In this document: positions 45,184 to 56,927 of the stretch, piece by piece
How the letters are laid out: each line of letters starts with the position of its first letter
Numbering within the stretch: the first letter of the stretch is position 1
Assembly: GCA_037127315.1 (NCBI GenBank)
Contig: JBBBDQ010000225.1
Coordinates: 2,757,001 to 2,821,000 of the forward strand
DNA from: Ascarosepion bandense
Taxonomy: Eukaryota; Mollusca; Cephalopoda; Sepiida; Sepiidae
Direction: 5' to 3'
Length of the DNA stretch: 64,000 bases
Notes under the pieces: generated by a model
What the model saw: only the letters and a program-made list of their open reading frames with translations
What the model was told of the DNA's origin: nothing
Databases searched by the model: none
Made by a program: the position numbers and the translations under genes

Positions 45184-48100
45184 TTAAATCTTGTTAAGCA
45201 TCTGTTTTGCTTGCCATGCATTGAGCAACTTTATGACTGATGACATTGACAAGTGTGGCATCAGATTGCACAACATGGGTAGAGTTGGCTTGCCTTTTAC
45301 AATGATCCTTGACAATTCTTGTGGGTGGGGCATGTCATACCAAAGAGCAAAAGCAGACAGCTGGCCATAAGGTTCATCCTTCAGACATTCACCCTGGAAA
45401 TATTTGAGCAAAATGTGCATGTTATTCATTTCCCATTCACCAAGTACCTTTTCAAGTTCATTCTTCAATGACAACACATAGTCGAGTTCAATCAGTGGAA
45501 TCTTCTTTGCATCCTCATTTGCCTCAAATTGATATGTGCTCTGGTAATAATTCAGTACAATCTTCAGCTGCCAGAGACCTAGTGGAATGAAATTTGTCTG
45601 TGACTGCCAAACTTCATAAGACAAACTAGTCTGTGTTGGGATTCCTTCTGGCTTTTCTTTAAATGCACAGTTATACACAACTGATGCAAGAGCATCACAA
45701 TTGTTATCTTCATTTTTGGAGAGAAAAAATTCAGAGAAGGCCAGTATTCGAGCATCTGATGTAAAAGATTTGATTGAATTTGGGTGGAGCTTGGTAGACT
45801 CAAAACTGGACTCATTGTTGTTCAAAGACTTGGCTAAGTGACCATGGTACCCTTTGGGATCCTCACTATATGACAAGTGACCAGCCTTTTGCTTAACAAA
45901 CACAATACCACTGTTCTTCAATAAAAGCTCAAGTGTCTTCCAGTTCTTTTCTACATCAAAACGAATTGGCCAATAACGTGGACCTAAAATTCGAACCTCT
46001 TTCAACAGACTTAATTCTGGGATCAGGCATGGTGCCATGGTTTTATAGGAGACATCTTTGTAGAATTTGGTGTCCTTGAATTTTATTTCAACAGGGACAT
46101 AACATGGCTGGCGTGTAATGACATTTTCAGGGATCAGAACACGTGGCTCCACTGCGAGCACATAGAGGTGACGGAAGGCCTGCAGATGGTAGCGGTTGTC
46201 AATGCTGTGGGTTGGGAACTTTGGAAAGAAAGCACACAACATGGCAGCTATGGCTTCAGGCTTTGTGCTTAGTGAATAGCGACCACCTCCAAGGAAGAGC
46301 AACCCAATGGCCATGCTGACAGCCATGTGGGAGCCATAAGTGGCATAGGAATGCTGTGGACCAACACGCTTTCTTAAAGCTCGACCAATGCGCAACACAT
46401 CCAGGTCACCAGTTCCAGCCATGACCATAGCAAGTGAAAGAAGTACCACAACTGTACAATTCTCAACAGTACTTTTTCCAGCTTGTTCACAGAAAGGAAG
46501 GACTGGCAGCAGATACATACAACGCTTCATGCAGTCCAACAATGTTTGATAAGCCAAAGCATTGGCTGTTCCAGCAAATTTCAATCCCATTGCCATGCAT
46601 GCCCCAGCAACAATATTGCAATATGCTTGACTCATTGTCTCATAATCAATGTTGTCCTCGTCACGGCTATGAGTTTCTCTCTTAAAGCCATATTTCTGAA
46701 CAATGATTGGAAGGTTGCTATCAATCCAGGTAGTGGTTGGCAATACATGATCCCACATGACCAAACCATGTCCTAGAGTTCGCAGCATCAAAAAATCTGG
46801 TCTGACATGGTCTAGTGTGAATTGTGTATCAGGTGCCTTGAGCCAATCTGCTACAGCTGTGTTATTTGTATTGAAATAAAGCATCCCTAGGGCAAGAGTT
46901 GCTCCTGGAGAAGTGACATCCACATTCACACTGTCACCTTCTTTGATTTGATAGCTTGGAGACCTGTATCGCTCACGATTAGGACCCGTTATTGGTCGCT
47001 TATGACCTCCAATCATAAAATGACATAGGGTATCAGCCATGCCTAAATCTGAAAGGCCTGCAGCTTCACTTCCTTTACCAAACATAACTAATCCCAAAGC
47101 AAGTCCTGCAGCAGTAGCATAAGACTCTCTATTTGTGCAATTTTCCATCTCGGGGCCAGGTGGACGACCAATCTCAGAGAGAAGTACTTCTGCAATGTGT
47201 CTGTGACTTGTCCCTTGGTAGACAAGACCGACTCCTAAGACAGCTGCCACCTGTACATTATGGGAGATATTCAGTTCTGTAGAAGTTGGTGGTAAGAGAG
47301 CTGGAACATGTATGCTGAGAACCTTGGTAATACCTTGATCCATTGTGCCTCGTTTGGTGGCAGCCAACCCTAACAAAACTCCAATAGTAGTCATATCTTG
47401 ACCCTTGCTTAAATATTCATGAATGTTCAGGGTAGCCAAATGAGCCAGATGACCATTCAGACCCAGGGCCATAAGAAAACCTGCATATTCAGTTGTGAAG
47501 TCACAAGTTTTGGGACGATTGTAGTTAATCCAAGTGGAATTGATCTGTGAAGAGTTGGCAATTCGTAAACCAGCAGCTACTCCATTGTGAAAGTGTGGCC
47601 AAGTGGCCATATTTGAGGGGGTTTCAATATGAGAAAGGTCCACTGTTGCATTACGTGGTGGGGCTTTTCCAGTTAAGCATAGCTTTGGGATGGGCAGTGC
47701 TTCTGTTGGGAGAGGGTGAAAAGTGCACAAAGTGAACATGCCACGCCCAACAGGTAGAGCCATTGTTCTTGTACAAATGGCATAGAGATAACGTTCTTGT
47801 TCTTCAATAAACTCATGATCGCTGACTTCAGGCTTTTGTTGCAGAGAGATGCGAACTGGTTTTGATGACTGTAACATATGCCGAACTTCTTGTACCCTTA
47901 GGTCTTCACTGAAACGTAACCGAAGCAGTTCTTCATCAAGATAACCCATTCCATCATCATCTTCCTTATTGGTTTTGTTCAGTGATGGGCATTCCTTTAC
48001 ATACCTACCTTCATTAGCAAAGGATCCTGCATGGCACTTTGAATAAGCACTTATTCGTGAGAGGTCCTTACGACCAATCAAGATGTAAGCTTCTTCAGGC

Positions 48101-50594
48101 CAATCAGATGGTGGGTCCCATCGACACTGTAAAATGGCTTCTCGTAATGGTAGTGCAACACCAACTGGAAAGGACTCCAAATCTCGTTTAGTGATGTTTA
48201 GTTTTGTCATCAACAAAACAATATTTTCAGCAGTTGATAAGTTATTTGTTTTGTCAATGTTCTCAGCTGTCAGTGAAAATGCAAAGTTATTGGTATTGAT
48301 TTTATATCCAATGGGAGGCAGTTTCTTAAGATATTTTGGTTCAAGTTGGCAATTTTTATCTACAAGTTTTGCATAAAGGGCAACCACATTTTGTGTTCGC
48401 TTACAAATGTTAGGCATGTATGGAATTGGTTCACAGCTGAGACCTGAGAGAGTCTTGCAAATCCATTGGAAGATATTTGGAGCAGTCTGTGTGAAAGCAA
48501 CTGGAAACTGGAGCTTAGTCCACTGTTCTGGGTGGATTTGACGACCTTTATTGACTGAGCTAAAAAGGTGGGGGAAATCCCGACAGTAGTGGTCAGTGTA
48601 ATGGAAGCATTTGAGGTCATTAGCCAAAAGGAAGAGCATTAATGACAAATGCTCAAGCTGACCAGAAAGACAGGAATTAAGCTTTAGTTCTTCATAGACT
48701 AAATGCAAAACAAAGAGAATACTAGGAATGTAAGAAAAGAGAGGCGCTGATACATTGATGGAACAGGGTTTTGAGTAGTAGGTTTCAGAGATATCTTCAA
48801 CAGGTGGGAGACCAAGTGAAGAGTCAAAGTATTTTGTCATAAACTGGTGGTGATCAGAATTAGTCAAGTATTCCCAATCAGCTTCTCGGCCTTGATTTGA
48901 TGGCTTTGCTCGTTTCACTTCCATAATAGGTGATGTAGTGTTATCGAGCTCATACTTATGGGTAAGAGGTAGACGACTTATGTCAAAGCCCATCAATCCA
49001 AGAAGAAATCTAGTAAACACTACCCATTCTGATTGGTTCTCTACTCCACTGGCCACATTACGAGTAGTGTACCAACGAGATAACATCTGCATGCCACAGT
49101 CCTTGGGTAAAATATAGCGCAGAGCCTGGAGACAAGTTTTAATACCAGGCAAAAGAGTAAGTGGTGGTAGTGACGTACGAAGAAGACCATCATTTGTTTC
49201 TATAGTAAATCGAGAAACTGTGTTATCTCGGATGGATCGAATGGTGTTGTCATGACAAAAATAGTCTGAATCTCTTGAAGGGCTATCTAAAATGCAGTCT
49301 TCATAGATTCCTGGAGATGCCATCACAGGTGACAGGTGGCACACTTGGTCTTCAAATTGGGCAGTAGAGATAGTTGATGGACGGCTTGATGTGATAATGC
49401 TGCTGAGACCAACAGGATTATTGTGAGGAGTCATTGATGACACTGAATGGAGCACTGCTAATGGTAACATTGGAACAAATAATTTGTTTATCTTTGTGGT
49501 ACCACTGTAGATAATAAGTGAGCCTGAAATACTGAGAATCAGCATTAGATTAAGAGACTCAATAGGAAGTGCATCTTTTGCTGAGATGATGTTGATGGCT
49601 CCAAATATAAGGTGTGAGCTGTCATTGCTCTCTTCAAATCGAACACATCGTAGCTGCTGCTTAAGAGAGATTAAGTAACACAAATAGTTCTGCTCACAGA
49701 GATCTTTTGTGATAAAAGCTTTGCTGGCTTTGCTGAGGACCCCATCAGATTTTGAAGGTCCTGACTCTGTCCAGATATGATCAATACATACATCTGGATT
49801 AACTGGTTCAATGCGATAATTCATAGTTTCAGACATAAAAGAAATATTTTGTGAGCCTGGTGGTGATCGCATGTATGTCATGGGTGAACGTGACTGTGTA
49901 TTAGGGCTGTAAAATGGGCGTGCTTGGGTGGCTGAAGCAAAAGCCAAAGGAGATTGTGTACGGCTACTTGTATTGCCTGAAGATGTCAAATGGCCACTGA
50001 GGACTGGGCTAACTGAACAAGAATTGGACCCTGGAGAAAAGGTGCGGTTAGAGAAGTTATGAAGTGGAGACATCCCAGGAGATAACCCACTCATCCGTGA
50101 TTGGCTAAGGGAAGAGGTATTCAGTTGAGGAGTGCTTGGCCGATAAAAACTGGACATATCCCAAGTTTCAAACAAGGAACTACTCTCTTCAGCTTTTACT
50201 CGTCGGACATTCCACACTGAGTGAATACCAAGGATGTTGTCATAAATGAGCAAGATTGAAGGATTTATGCAGCTAAAAACAATATGTTGGGAAGTGTCAG
50301 TGAAATAGCTGATTTTGTTATGTGTGACACAGTTGGAGCTACGGGAGATGACTGGAGCAATGTCATTAAGAGGGTGCAGCATACTGAACAAGATTGTTTG
50401 GTTGGGTGCACTGCGAGAGGACTTGGGAGCAAGGACCTCAGATGTTGATAAAGACCTTTCAAAAAGGAGCCCATTTTTGATTACCCAGGATTTGGTGACC
50501 TGGAAAGGTAAAGCTACACTATATTCTTCTCCTCGGTTAGTGAACACTGATGCTGTTGTTGACTCAAGCACACAAATTCCTTCTTGAAGATCCC
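45184..50594 (-). CDS. ANAPC1: Anaphase-promoting complex subunit 1, single 5.4-kb terminal exon
   Basis: APC1 is the largest scaffold subunit of the APC/C ubiquitin ligase, acting in nucleus and cytoplasm to drive mitotic exit. The exon is open for about 1,800 residues, close to full length (human protein about 1,944 aa). Order: N-terminal beta-propeller (residues 1-480, e.g. SVALPFQVTKSWVIKNGLLF); a Ser/Pro-rich loop within it (residues 141-242, nine S/T-P sites) equivalent to the phosphoregulated 300s loop; a helical middle part (LPAVGRGMFTLCTFHP-like, read here as ALPVGRGMFTLCTFHPLPTE); PC repeats (about 990-1470, e.g. AGFLMALGLNGHLAHLATLN); and a C-terminal region ending LLNAWQAKQMLNKI. 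The start is a splice acceptor (tattctcaacag|GGGATC, first exon base 50594), not an ATG. The apparent beginning at 50571 is a GTG inside the exon. No internal stop or frameshift, which argues for a functional gene. Confidence 0.93.
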
Positions 50595-51715
50595 CTGTTG
50601 AGAATAATAAAGGAAATGATTACAAATCTTTTTAAAAAATGTGTTACAATGAATAAGAACAGTGTCAAAAAATAAAGATCTAAATTGTAAATGAAATGGT
50701 GCTTTATAACTTTATTGGTTTAGAAAAAGAAAAAAGTTATCTTAAAATTTGTATAAAAATTTAGGATAGTTACAGCTGACAGTGATGAGAGATTTCTAAG
50801 AAAATTTAAATGCAAAATGTATTACTTGAAAATGTCTTGAAGTTTGTTGACAAAGTGAGAGTAGTTACCACTTGTGACAATTATCAACTGGCTCTTTCCA
50901 GACACAAAGAGAGCTGAGTATTATTACTTTCTGTCAAAGCTTTGAGAGAATTTTGTTTTAACTTTTTCCTATGTTAACATATCAGTTGACTCAAATTATA
51001 TTAATTACAATAGTTTGGGAAGTTCTTTTTTTACTGGGGTCATTCAATGACATTTCACCCACTGACATTAAATTACTTGAAATTTGGTACAAATGTCCCC
51101 CTTCATGAGTTAGGAAAGTGTGCCAAATTATTTTATGTCAGACCTTACTGTTCCAATTTTAGGAGAGGGGTATTATTTTCCTATTTTGTTTCTCAATTAA
51201 GGTCACACAGCATCACAGAATCTCAGTGTTTTTTTTAAACAATTTTTAAATAACTTCTATACATTCAATATTTATGAAATTTGGTATGTAGGACAAATAA
51301 GGACTATAGAATCCAAATAACCAACTATTTTAACCCTATACCTGATAGACAATTTTATTTTACTCACCCAATGCATGACTTTTTACTGATGTAGCTTATA
51401 GTCAGTCTGTAGAAAATATGTCCTCTTCAATTTTCATAATTTTTTCTTAACATCTACTATGCATGCTCAAATTCACCAAAGAATTTTGTGACAGGTTCAA
51501 GTCTACTTTAGAAGATATGACTTTGTTGTGTTTAGAGTTTTTTCCTATGTACATGCAGGATTTCAGTGAAAGATTATAATTAAAGACCATCATCCTTGCA
51601 CACCCTGACCTCTCAGATGTTGATATTGTGCTAAGTGATTCTTAAATTATTCAATAAGATTGTTTTCATTAATTTTAAAAAATAATTTTATTTTGCAGGT
51701 ATTACTTTTTGTATG
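50595..51715. other. Intron or upstream sequence of the large APC1 exon
   Basis: Directly upstream (minus sense) of the acceptor. AT-rich, and no further APC1 exon is visible from here to 64000. A polypyrimidine tract precedes the AG (50595-50610). Confidence 0.5.
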
Positions 51716-52245
51716 GATAGATTGTCTTTAACAAGTGATAAACATGGCCTCATGCATGATAATTAACAGTGCATAGAACATTTGTAGATGGCACTAAATG
51801 TATGAGGTTGAAAGAAATTGTTTGTATATTTTAAAATTTTGTTTTCATAAATTATTTTCATGAAACAAAAACATTTTGTTTTATTCTCAAAAAAAGGGAT
51901 AAATCTGAATCTTTAAAACATAGAATATTTGTAGTTGACACTAAATATATTTATATAGTTGAAGGAAATGCTTTTATCACTTTTTTCAAATTCTTTATTT
52001 ACAATTTTTCAAAATTATTTTCATGAAACAAAAACATTTGATTTTTCATTCAAAAGAAAGTGATTATAAAAATGAATATACAAAGAGTCTTTAAAACTAC
52101 ACTGTGCACTAAATTTTGTTGTGTGTATATATATAAACTAAATTGTTTTGGATATAATTTTTTGCACAGATAATTTATCCATCTTAGACAAATGATAAAC
52201 TGTATTGTAAGGACATCAACAGTGCACAATATTTGTTAATGGCAC
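51716..52245. repeat. Imperfect tandem repeat, period about 190-200 bp
   Basis: Similar strings recur near 51770, 51920 and 52220 (acagtgca-agaa-atttgtag-tg-cacta, and attattttcatgaaacaaaa near 51853 and 52012). Three degenerate units lead up to the transposase-like fragment. Confidence 0.5.
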
Positions 52246-53110
52246 AAACCAAACCATATATCATTAAAATCTTCTTTCCAGTAAAATGAATGTGATGGGA
52301 GAGCTGGATGCATGAACTCAATAAGCAAGTCCTTATTCTCTGTATCAATTTCTAGGACGATGCAAATCCAGATTTTATTGTTGCACCTGCAACAAACATA
52401 TCCTGAAGCAACAAATTTCACTGGTTTTTCTTCAGCTCCAATAAAGAAGTTATATATTAGGTCACAGTTTTCATCTTCACTACATTGTTTCATGGCTATT
52501 TTATCTCTAACAAGTGGAATAAATTAATGAAAAACTTCTTGTTCCTGGGACTGTGGATGCATTTTTGAATCTCATAGTGAGGTTTCTATTTGCTTTCTCA
52601 CCTTCCTCCTTTTCAACCAGAATGAATTTGATATCTTCAATTGCAAATTTGTAATATTCAAATAGGGATTCTGTGGAAAGGAATTGTTTTGTAATTAGTC
52701 TTCAGAGACTTTCTTTTGATACTGTCCTTTTTGCTTCCCACCTATGCCATCTCAGTTGTTTATCATGACTTATTGCAAAGAAATTCCATTTTGCATAGAG
52801 ATCAAAATCTTTCTGATGGTTGCACGAATTGGCAAAGTTCTTATAATTCTCATATTGTGCTACACAACCATCAGTAAAAAGCTCAATAATTTTTATATCT
52901 GGCAAGGTAGTTTGATTACCTTAATTTTTTTTGTACCATATAAACAATATATGCTATATCATGAGAGTGTTACTCTGCATAATGCAGAAACGTTGATTTT
53001 ACATTGCGTTTTCGAGCTTAAAGTGGAGTACCACTAGATGTAAAGGACATTGTGAGGTGCTTCAATGAAAACTCTGGATCTCGTCATGAACTACAAATTG
53101 GTAGTTCTCA
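52236..53110 (-). pseudogene. DDE-transposase-like fragment
   Basis: Minus strand: 52905-52702 reads IKIIELFTDGCVAQYENYKN and DLYAKWNFFAISHDKQLRWH, a widespread but poorly named invertebrate transposase-like protein (F-DGC-AQYKN, FFA-SHGK). 52493-52236 reads its C-terminal part, IWICIVLEIDTENKDLLIEF and MHPALPSHSFYW. The two parts are separated by stops. I cannot name the superfamily with confidence. Confidence 0.55.
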
Positions 53111-53275
53111 GCAAAATCCACCAGGAATAAAACTTCACTATCACTAATCTTCTCTTTAAGTACCTGGATTGTGTTTTAGCCAAGTAAGAATGAGATACTA
53201 ATTTATTCAGTTGCAAAACAACTATATCAATGTATATAAAAATATTTAACATAACGTACAGACAAAAGTATTTTT

Positions 53276-54110
53276 TTTAATTAATTATTATGGATGAAAA
53301 AAGATTTAACTAATTATTATGGATGAAAAGAGATTTAACTAATTATTATGGATGAAAAGAGATTTAACTAATTATTATGGATGAAAAGAGATTTAACTAA
53401 TTAATTATTGGATGAGGATTTAACTAATTATTATGGAAAATGAGATTTAACTAATTATTATGGATGAAAAGAGATTTAACTAATTATTATGGATGAAAAG
53501 AGATTTAACTAATTATTATGGATGAAAAGAGATTTAACTAATTATTATGGATGAAAAAAGATTTAACTAATTATTATGGATGAAAAAAGATTTAACTAAT
53601 TATTATGGATGAAAAAAGATTTAACTAATTATTATGGATGAAAAAAGATTTAACTAATTATTATGGATGAAAAAAGATTTAACTAATTATTATGGATGAA
53701 AAAAGATTTAACTAATTATTATGGATGAAAAAGGATTTAACTAATTATTATGGATGAAAAAAGGATTTAACTAATTATTATGGATGAAAAAGGATTTAAC
53801 TAATTATTATGGATGAAAAAGGGATTTAACTAATTAATTATTGGATGAAAAAGGATTTAACTAATTATTATGGAAAAATGGAAAAAGGGTTTAACTAATT
53901 ATTATGGATGAAAAAGGATTTAACTAATTATTATGGATGAAAAAGGATTTAACTAATTATTATGGATGAAAAAGGATTTAACTAATTATTATGGATGAAA
54001 AAGGATTTAACTAATTATTATGGATGAAAAAAGGATTTAACTAATTATTATGGATGAAAAAAGATTTAACTAATTATTATAAAAAAGATTTAACTAAAAA
54101 AATCATTTAT
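53276..54110. repeat. Minisatellite, unit about 27-28 bp, about 29 copies
   Basis: Tandem unit built from gatttaactaattattatgg plus atgaaaaa(a/g)a. Variants fall in blocks: gagatttaac in the first third, aagatttaac in the middle, aggatttaac in the last third. Two shorter variant units (near 53398 and 53835) carry an extra aatt. It is not a CRISPR array because there are no unique spacers. Confidence 0.95.
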
Positions 54111-54808
54111 ACAAGAAAGTATTAAAAAGAAAGTGATGTTTTTTTTTTGTTAGAAAGAGATTCGCTTTCCCAAGATTGTAATCATATCATATGATTGTTG
54201 TTATCCAGCAAGACACAGACGAGAGGTCAGGTGTTAAACCCACCTTGCTGAAAAAGAGGAGACATTACTAAACAATGTTTCGACGAAAAACGATTAGGGA
54301 AGTGAAATTTGTATTTTTTAGATCCATATTTTTCCCAGACAAAAATTTGTAAAGGATAAGCTGACATGGACGGAGATCATATATTAATCAACCGTGTTGA
54401 AATATGTACAACAGGGCTGCTATCCGTGGTGAGGAGAACAACTGAAACAAAATTGTTTTTTTTTATTTTCCTAAATCTTTGGCGAAATATGCCTGATATA
54501 ATTAGAAGTCAAATCTCAGAACCACCATGTTGAAAATCAGTGTAACAGACCCACGAAATACAGAGGCCAAAAACAATTGAAGAGAAAATTTTATTTTCTT
54601 TGTTCTTGGCAGAATACAGCCAATATACACCTGCATGATTAAGAGGTCAAAATATAAGGCTCACCTTATTGCAAAGTATAAACAAAATAAAAAGAAAGGG
54701 ATTTTTATTCATATTTTTTATTTCATATTTGGGAATTAAGTCTAGAGCAAAGGTTAAGTTGATTTGTTGAGAGAAAAAAAAAGAACAATTATTAATTATG
54801 GAAAATGA
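54111..54808. other. Interval between minisatellite and Ty3 fragment
   Basis: No open frame recognised. Three loosely similar segments near 54215, 54510 and 54640 share gaggtca(a)-type and caccttg-tgaaaa text at about 120-150 bp spacing. This could be a decayed tandem repeat. Confidence 0.35.
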
Positions 54809-55060
54809 CTATTTAAAATTTCCCTGAGAGAAGCTGACATCATGAGCCCCCCACTGCATGAATAACTTTTTAGATGGGATGAAGTTACTTTCCTTGAGAT
54901 CCATGCAATGTAGACAGCTAGTGGCCCCACTGTCTGAGAAGATCCTCAATTGAGTGCTTTGATTTCCTGGAATGTCTTCAGGATTTCTGGGGTCTGGCTC
55001 TGGAGAAAATGGGACTAGGGTTGCTTTTATCTCCACAACACTATTTTTGTTAAGGGACAC
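54809..55060 (-). pseudogene. Retropepsin-like remnant
   Basis: LRIFSDSGATSCLHCMDLKE resembles the protease start in which DTGA is replaced by DSGA, an allowed active-site variant. The second half is missing. It follows gag in the expected order. Confidence 0.5.
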
Positions 55061-55175
55061 ATGTGAGCTTTTTTTTGGTCAAATTGTACATGTGCAATTA
55101 AACTCCATGTTGAAGGTCTCTCACTTCAAGAGGGTAGATTTTTGATTTGGATCAGCAAACATTTGAAAAATGACC

Positions 55176-56042
55176 TCAAATTCCGCATGAGTTACATGTT
55201 TGATCCCATGTAGGACATGCTTGTTGGCGGGTACTGGTTCCTGGAATGCCATGCTTGTGGCTGCCACATCCACTGCAACGTGAATTATTTTTTCTTACAT
55301 TCTGTTTTTTAGAGAATTCGGATTGAGGAAATTTTTTTTTTACTCGAGCTTTTTTTTCTTTGCAATAGGTTGATACATGCAATGCCGCCATTTCACGTGT
55401 TCCTGCCATTTGTGCTTGGTCACGGAGTGCTGCCTCAAATGCCTCAGTATGGTTGATATTTTGCTCAAGGATCTTTAATGAGCTGGTTTTTGCTAGTAGG
55501 TCAGTTTGGAGGGCATCATTTGTTGTGCCTCTGACCAGCTGGTCTTTGATATAGATATCCGATAGATCATGACTGCAAATGGGACATGTAAAATCACAAT
55601 CTTGTGCCATGATCTGATAAGTCATGACTGATTCACCTCGGCTTTGAGAAATTGAGGCAAAAGACAATCTATGAACTATGGGGTTTGATTTTTTTGTGAC
55701 TAACACCTCAAACATGTCCAAAAGTCTATTTGGTTTCTCGGAGAAAAACTTGGGGTATGTGTTTATAATAGAAGTTTGGACAGTCTCATTGGCACAATTA
55801 TATAATTGGATGTTGGTTTGCGTAAGGGGCATATTTATCATTCATACAAATACTTCCCAGTTAATCCTAAACTTTCGGAATTGCTGAGATGTCATATCTG
55901 AATGGAGCTGGGGTAGTTTAACTGCAGGCGCCTTCGTGTAGCTATCTAATCTCAAAGGCTGCTCTTTTGCTAGTTTTAAGATAGCCAGTGCATGCCCCAT
56001 GGTTGTGATACCTAGCTCTTTGAGGTTGTCTCGGTCTATCAT
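55176..56042 (-). pseudogene. Ty3 gag with N-terminal SAM-like domain
   Basis: 56042-55842 reads RDNLKELGITTMGHALAILK, a sterile-alpha-motif-like helix pair (LGI...GHRxxIL pattern). A shift near 55842 leads into 55841-55176 with CPICSHDLSDIYIKDQLVRG, LQTDLLAKTSSLKILEQNIN and TEAFEAALRDQAQM, a capsid-like helical region. A Cys/His-rich end follows (CSGCGSHKHG, CPTWDQTCNSCG), two zinc-knuckle-like motifs. The combination is frequent in marine-invertebrate Ty3 gags. Confidence 0.65.
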
Positions 56043-56164
56043 AGTGAGGCTATCCTTGGTGATGCTTTCTCACACAAAAATTTCAGCATAAGTCCTGGCA
56101 GAGTCAGCTGGAATGCCAATTTCAACAAGTAGCTCTTGCCAATCATTTAACCTGTTCGTAGCAC

Positions 56165-56623
56165 CATGTAAAGATCTCATGGAACAACCAGCCAGTAATC
56201 AATTGGATAGAAGTTGAGTCTAACTGTTTATTTATTGTAAAAATTTACAATTGTGGCACACAGCCAAAAAGGGAGGGGGAAACAAAACTGAGGATGGTCT
56301 TCAGTAATCTATCTTATACCTAGCTAATCTCTTTCGCGACCCAGACACACGCTACAATTTTTCTCAATCACCAAAAGAACTTGTCCATCAACACTCATAC
56401 CTCTGTGCACCAAAATACCACAAAGCATTCCGGGAACCTAAAAATTCCCACAATGTACATAAAAATTTGACAATGTACAATATTTACAATAAATTGCAAA
56501 AATATATAAAAATTTTCTACATGAAATGCCAAAGGGGGAGGGGCATGACACAAATCCCCAAATAAAATTTTAAACAAAAATAATGACATAAACATTGTGT
56601 TAGCTGGACCCACCCTACCCTCA
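56165..56623 (-). repeat. 5' LTR of the SAM-gag Ty3 fragment
   Basis: Read on the minus strand it begins tgagggtag and ends tttaca. The primer-binding site follows directly. There is no second copy in the window to confirm the ends. Confidence 0.5.
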
Positions 56624-56927
56624 AAACAAATAGGTCGCTGTATTCCGCCCAGAGGACGAAATCAAGAAACTCTCTTTCTACAGGGAGTGGAGAGGCAAAA
56701 AAAGAAATTGGACTGGGGAAAATATAATACTGGCTCAGACAAGATGAAACGGGACAAAAAATAATTAACGGAAACTGGGAATCTCGAACTGGACCATAAC
56801 CAAAGACGAAAGCCGGGGAACAGGCCAGGAATCACACTCACTCACATTAACTAGGTACACAAAAAGGGACTTACCTTAACCAAAGGGGAGGGTTCCAGAG
56901 GAATCCAACCCGATGTGACCACCAGAT

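Larger units (their letters stand above)
54809..56623 (-). mobile_element. Ty3/gypsy fragment with SAM-domain gag and 5' LTR
   Basis: Minus-strand order: LTR (56623-56165), primer-binding site (tggtgctac at about 56164-56156), gag (56042-55176), protease (55060-54809). Nothing of RT or integrase remains. The LTR ends are TG (56623) and CA (56165). Confidence 0.7.

Noticed and set aside
53276..54110. CRISPR-like array
   Set aside because: Contiguous 27-28-bp tandem units without unique spacers in a eukaryotic genome: minisatellite.
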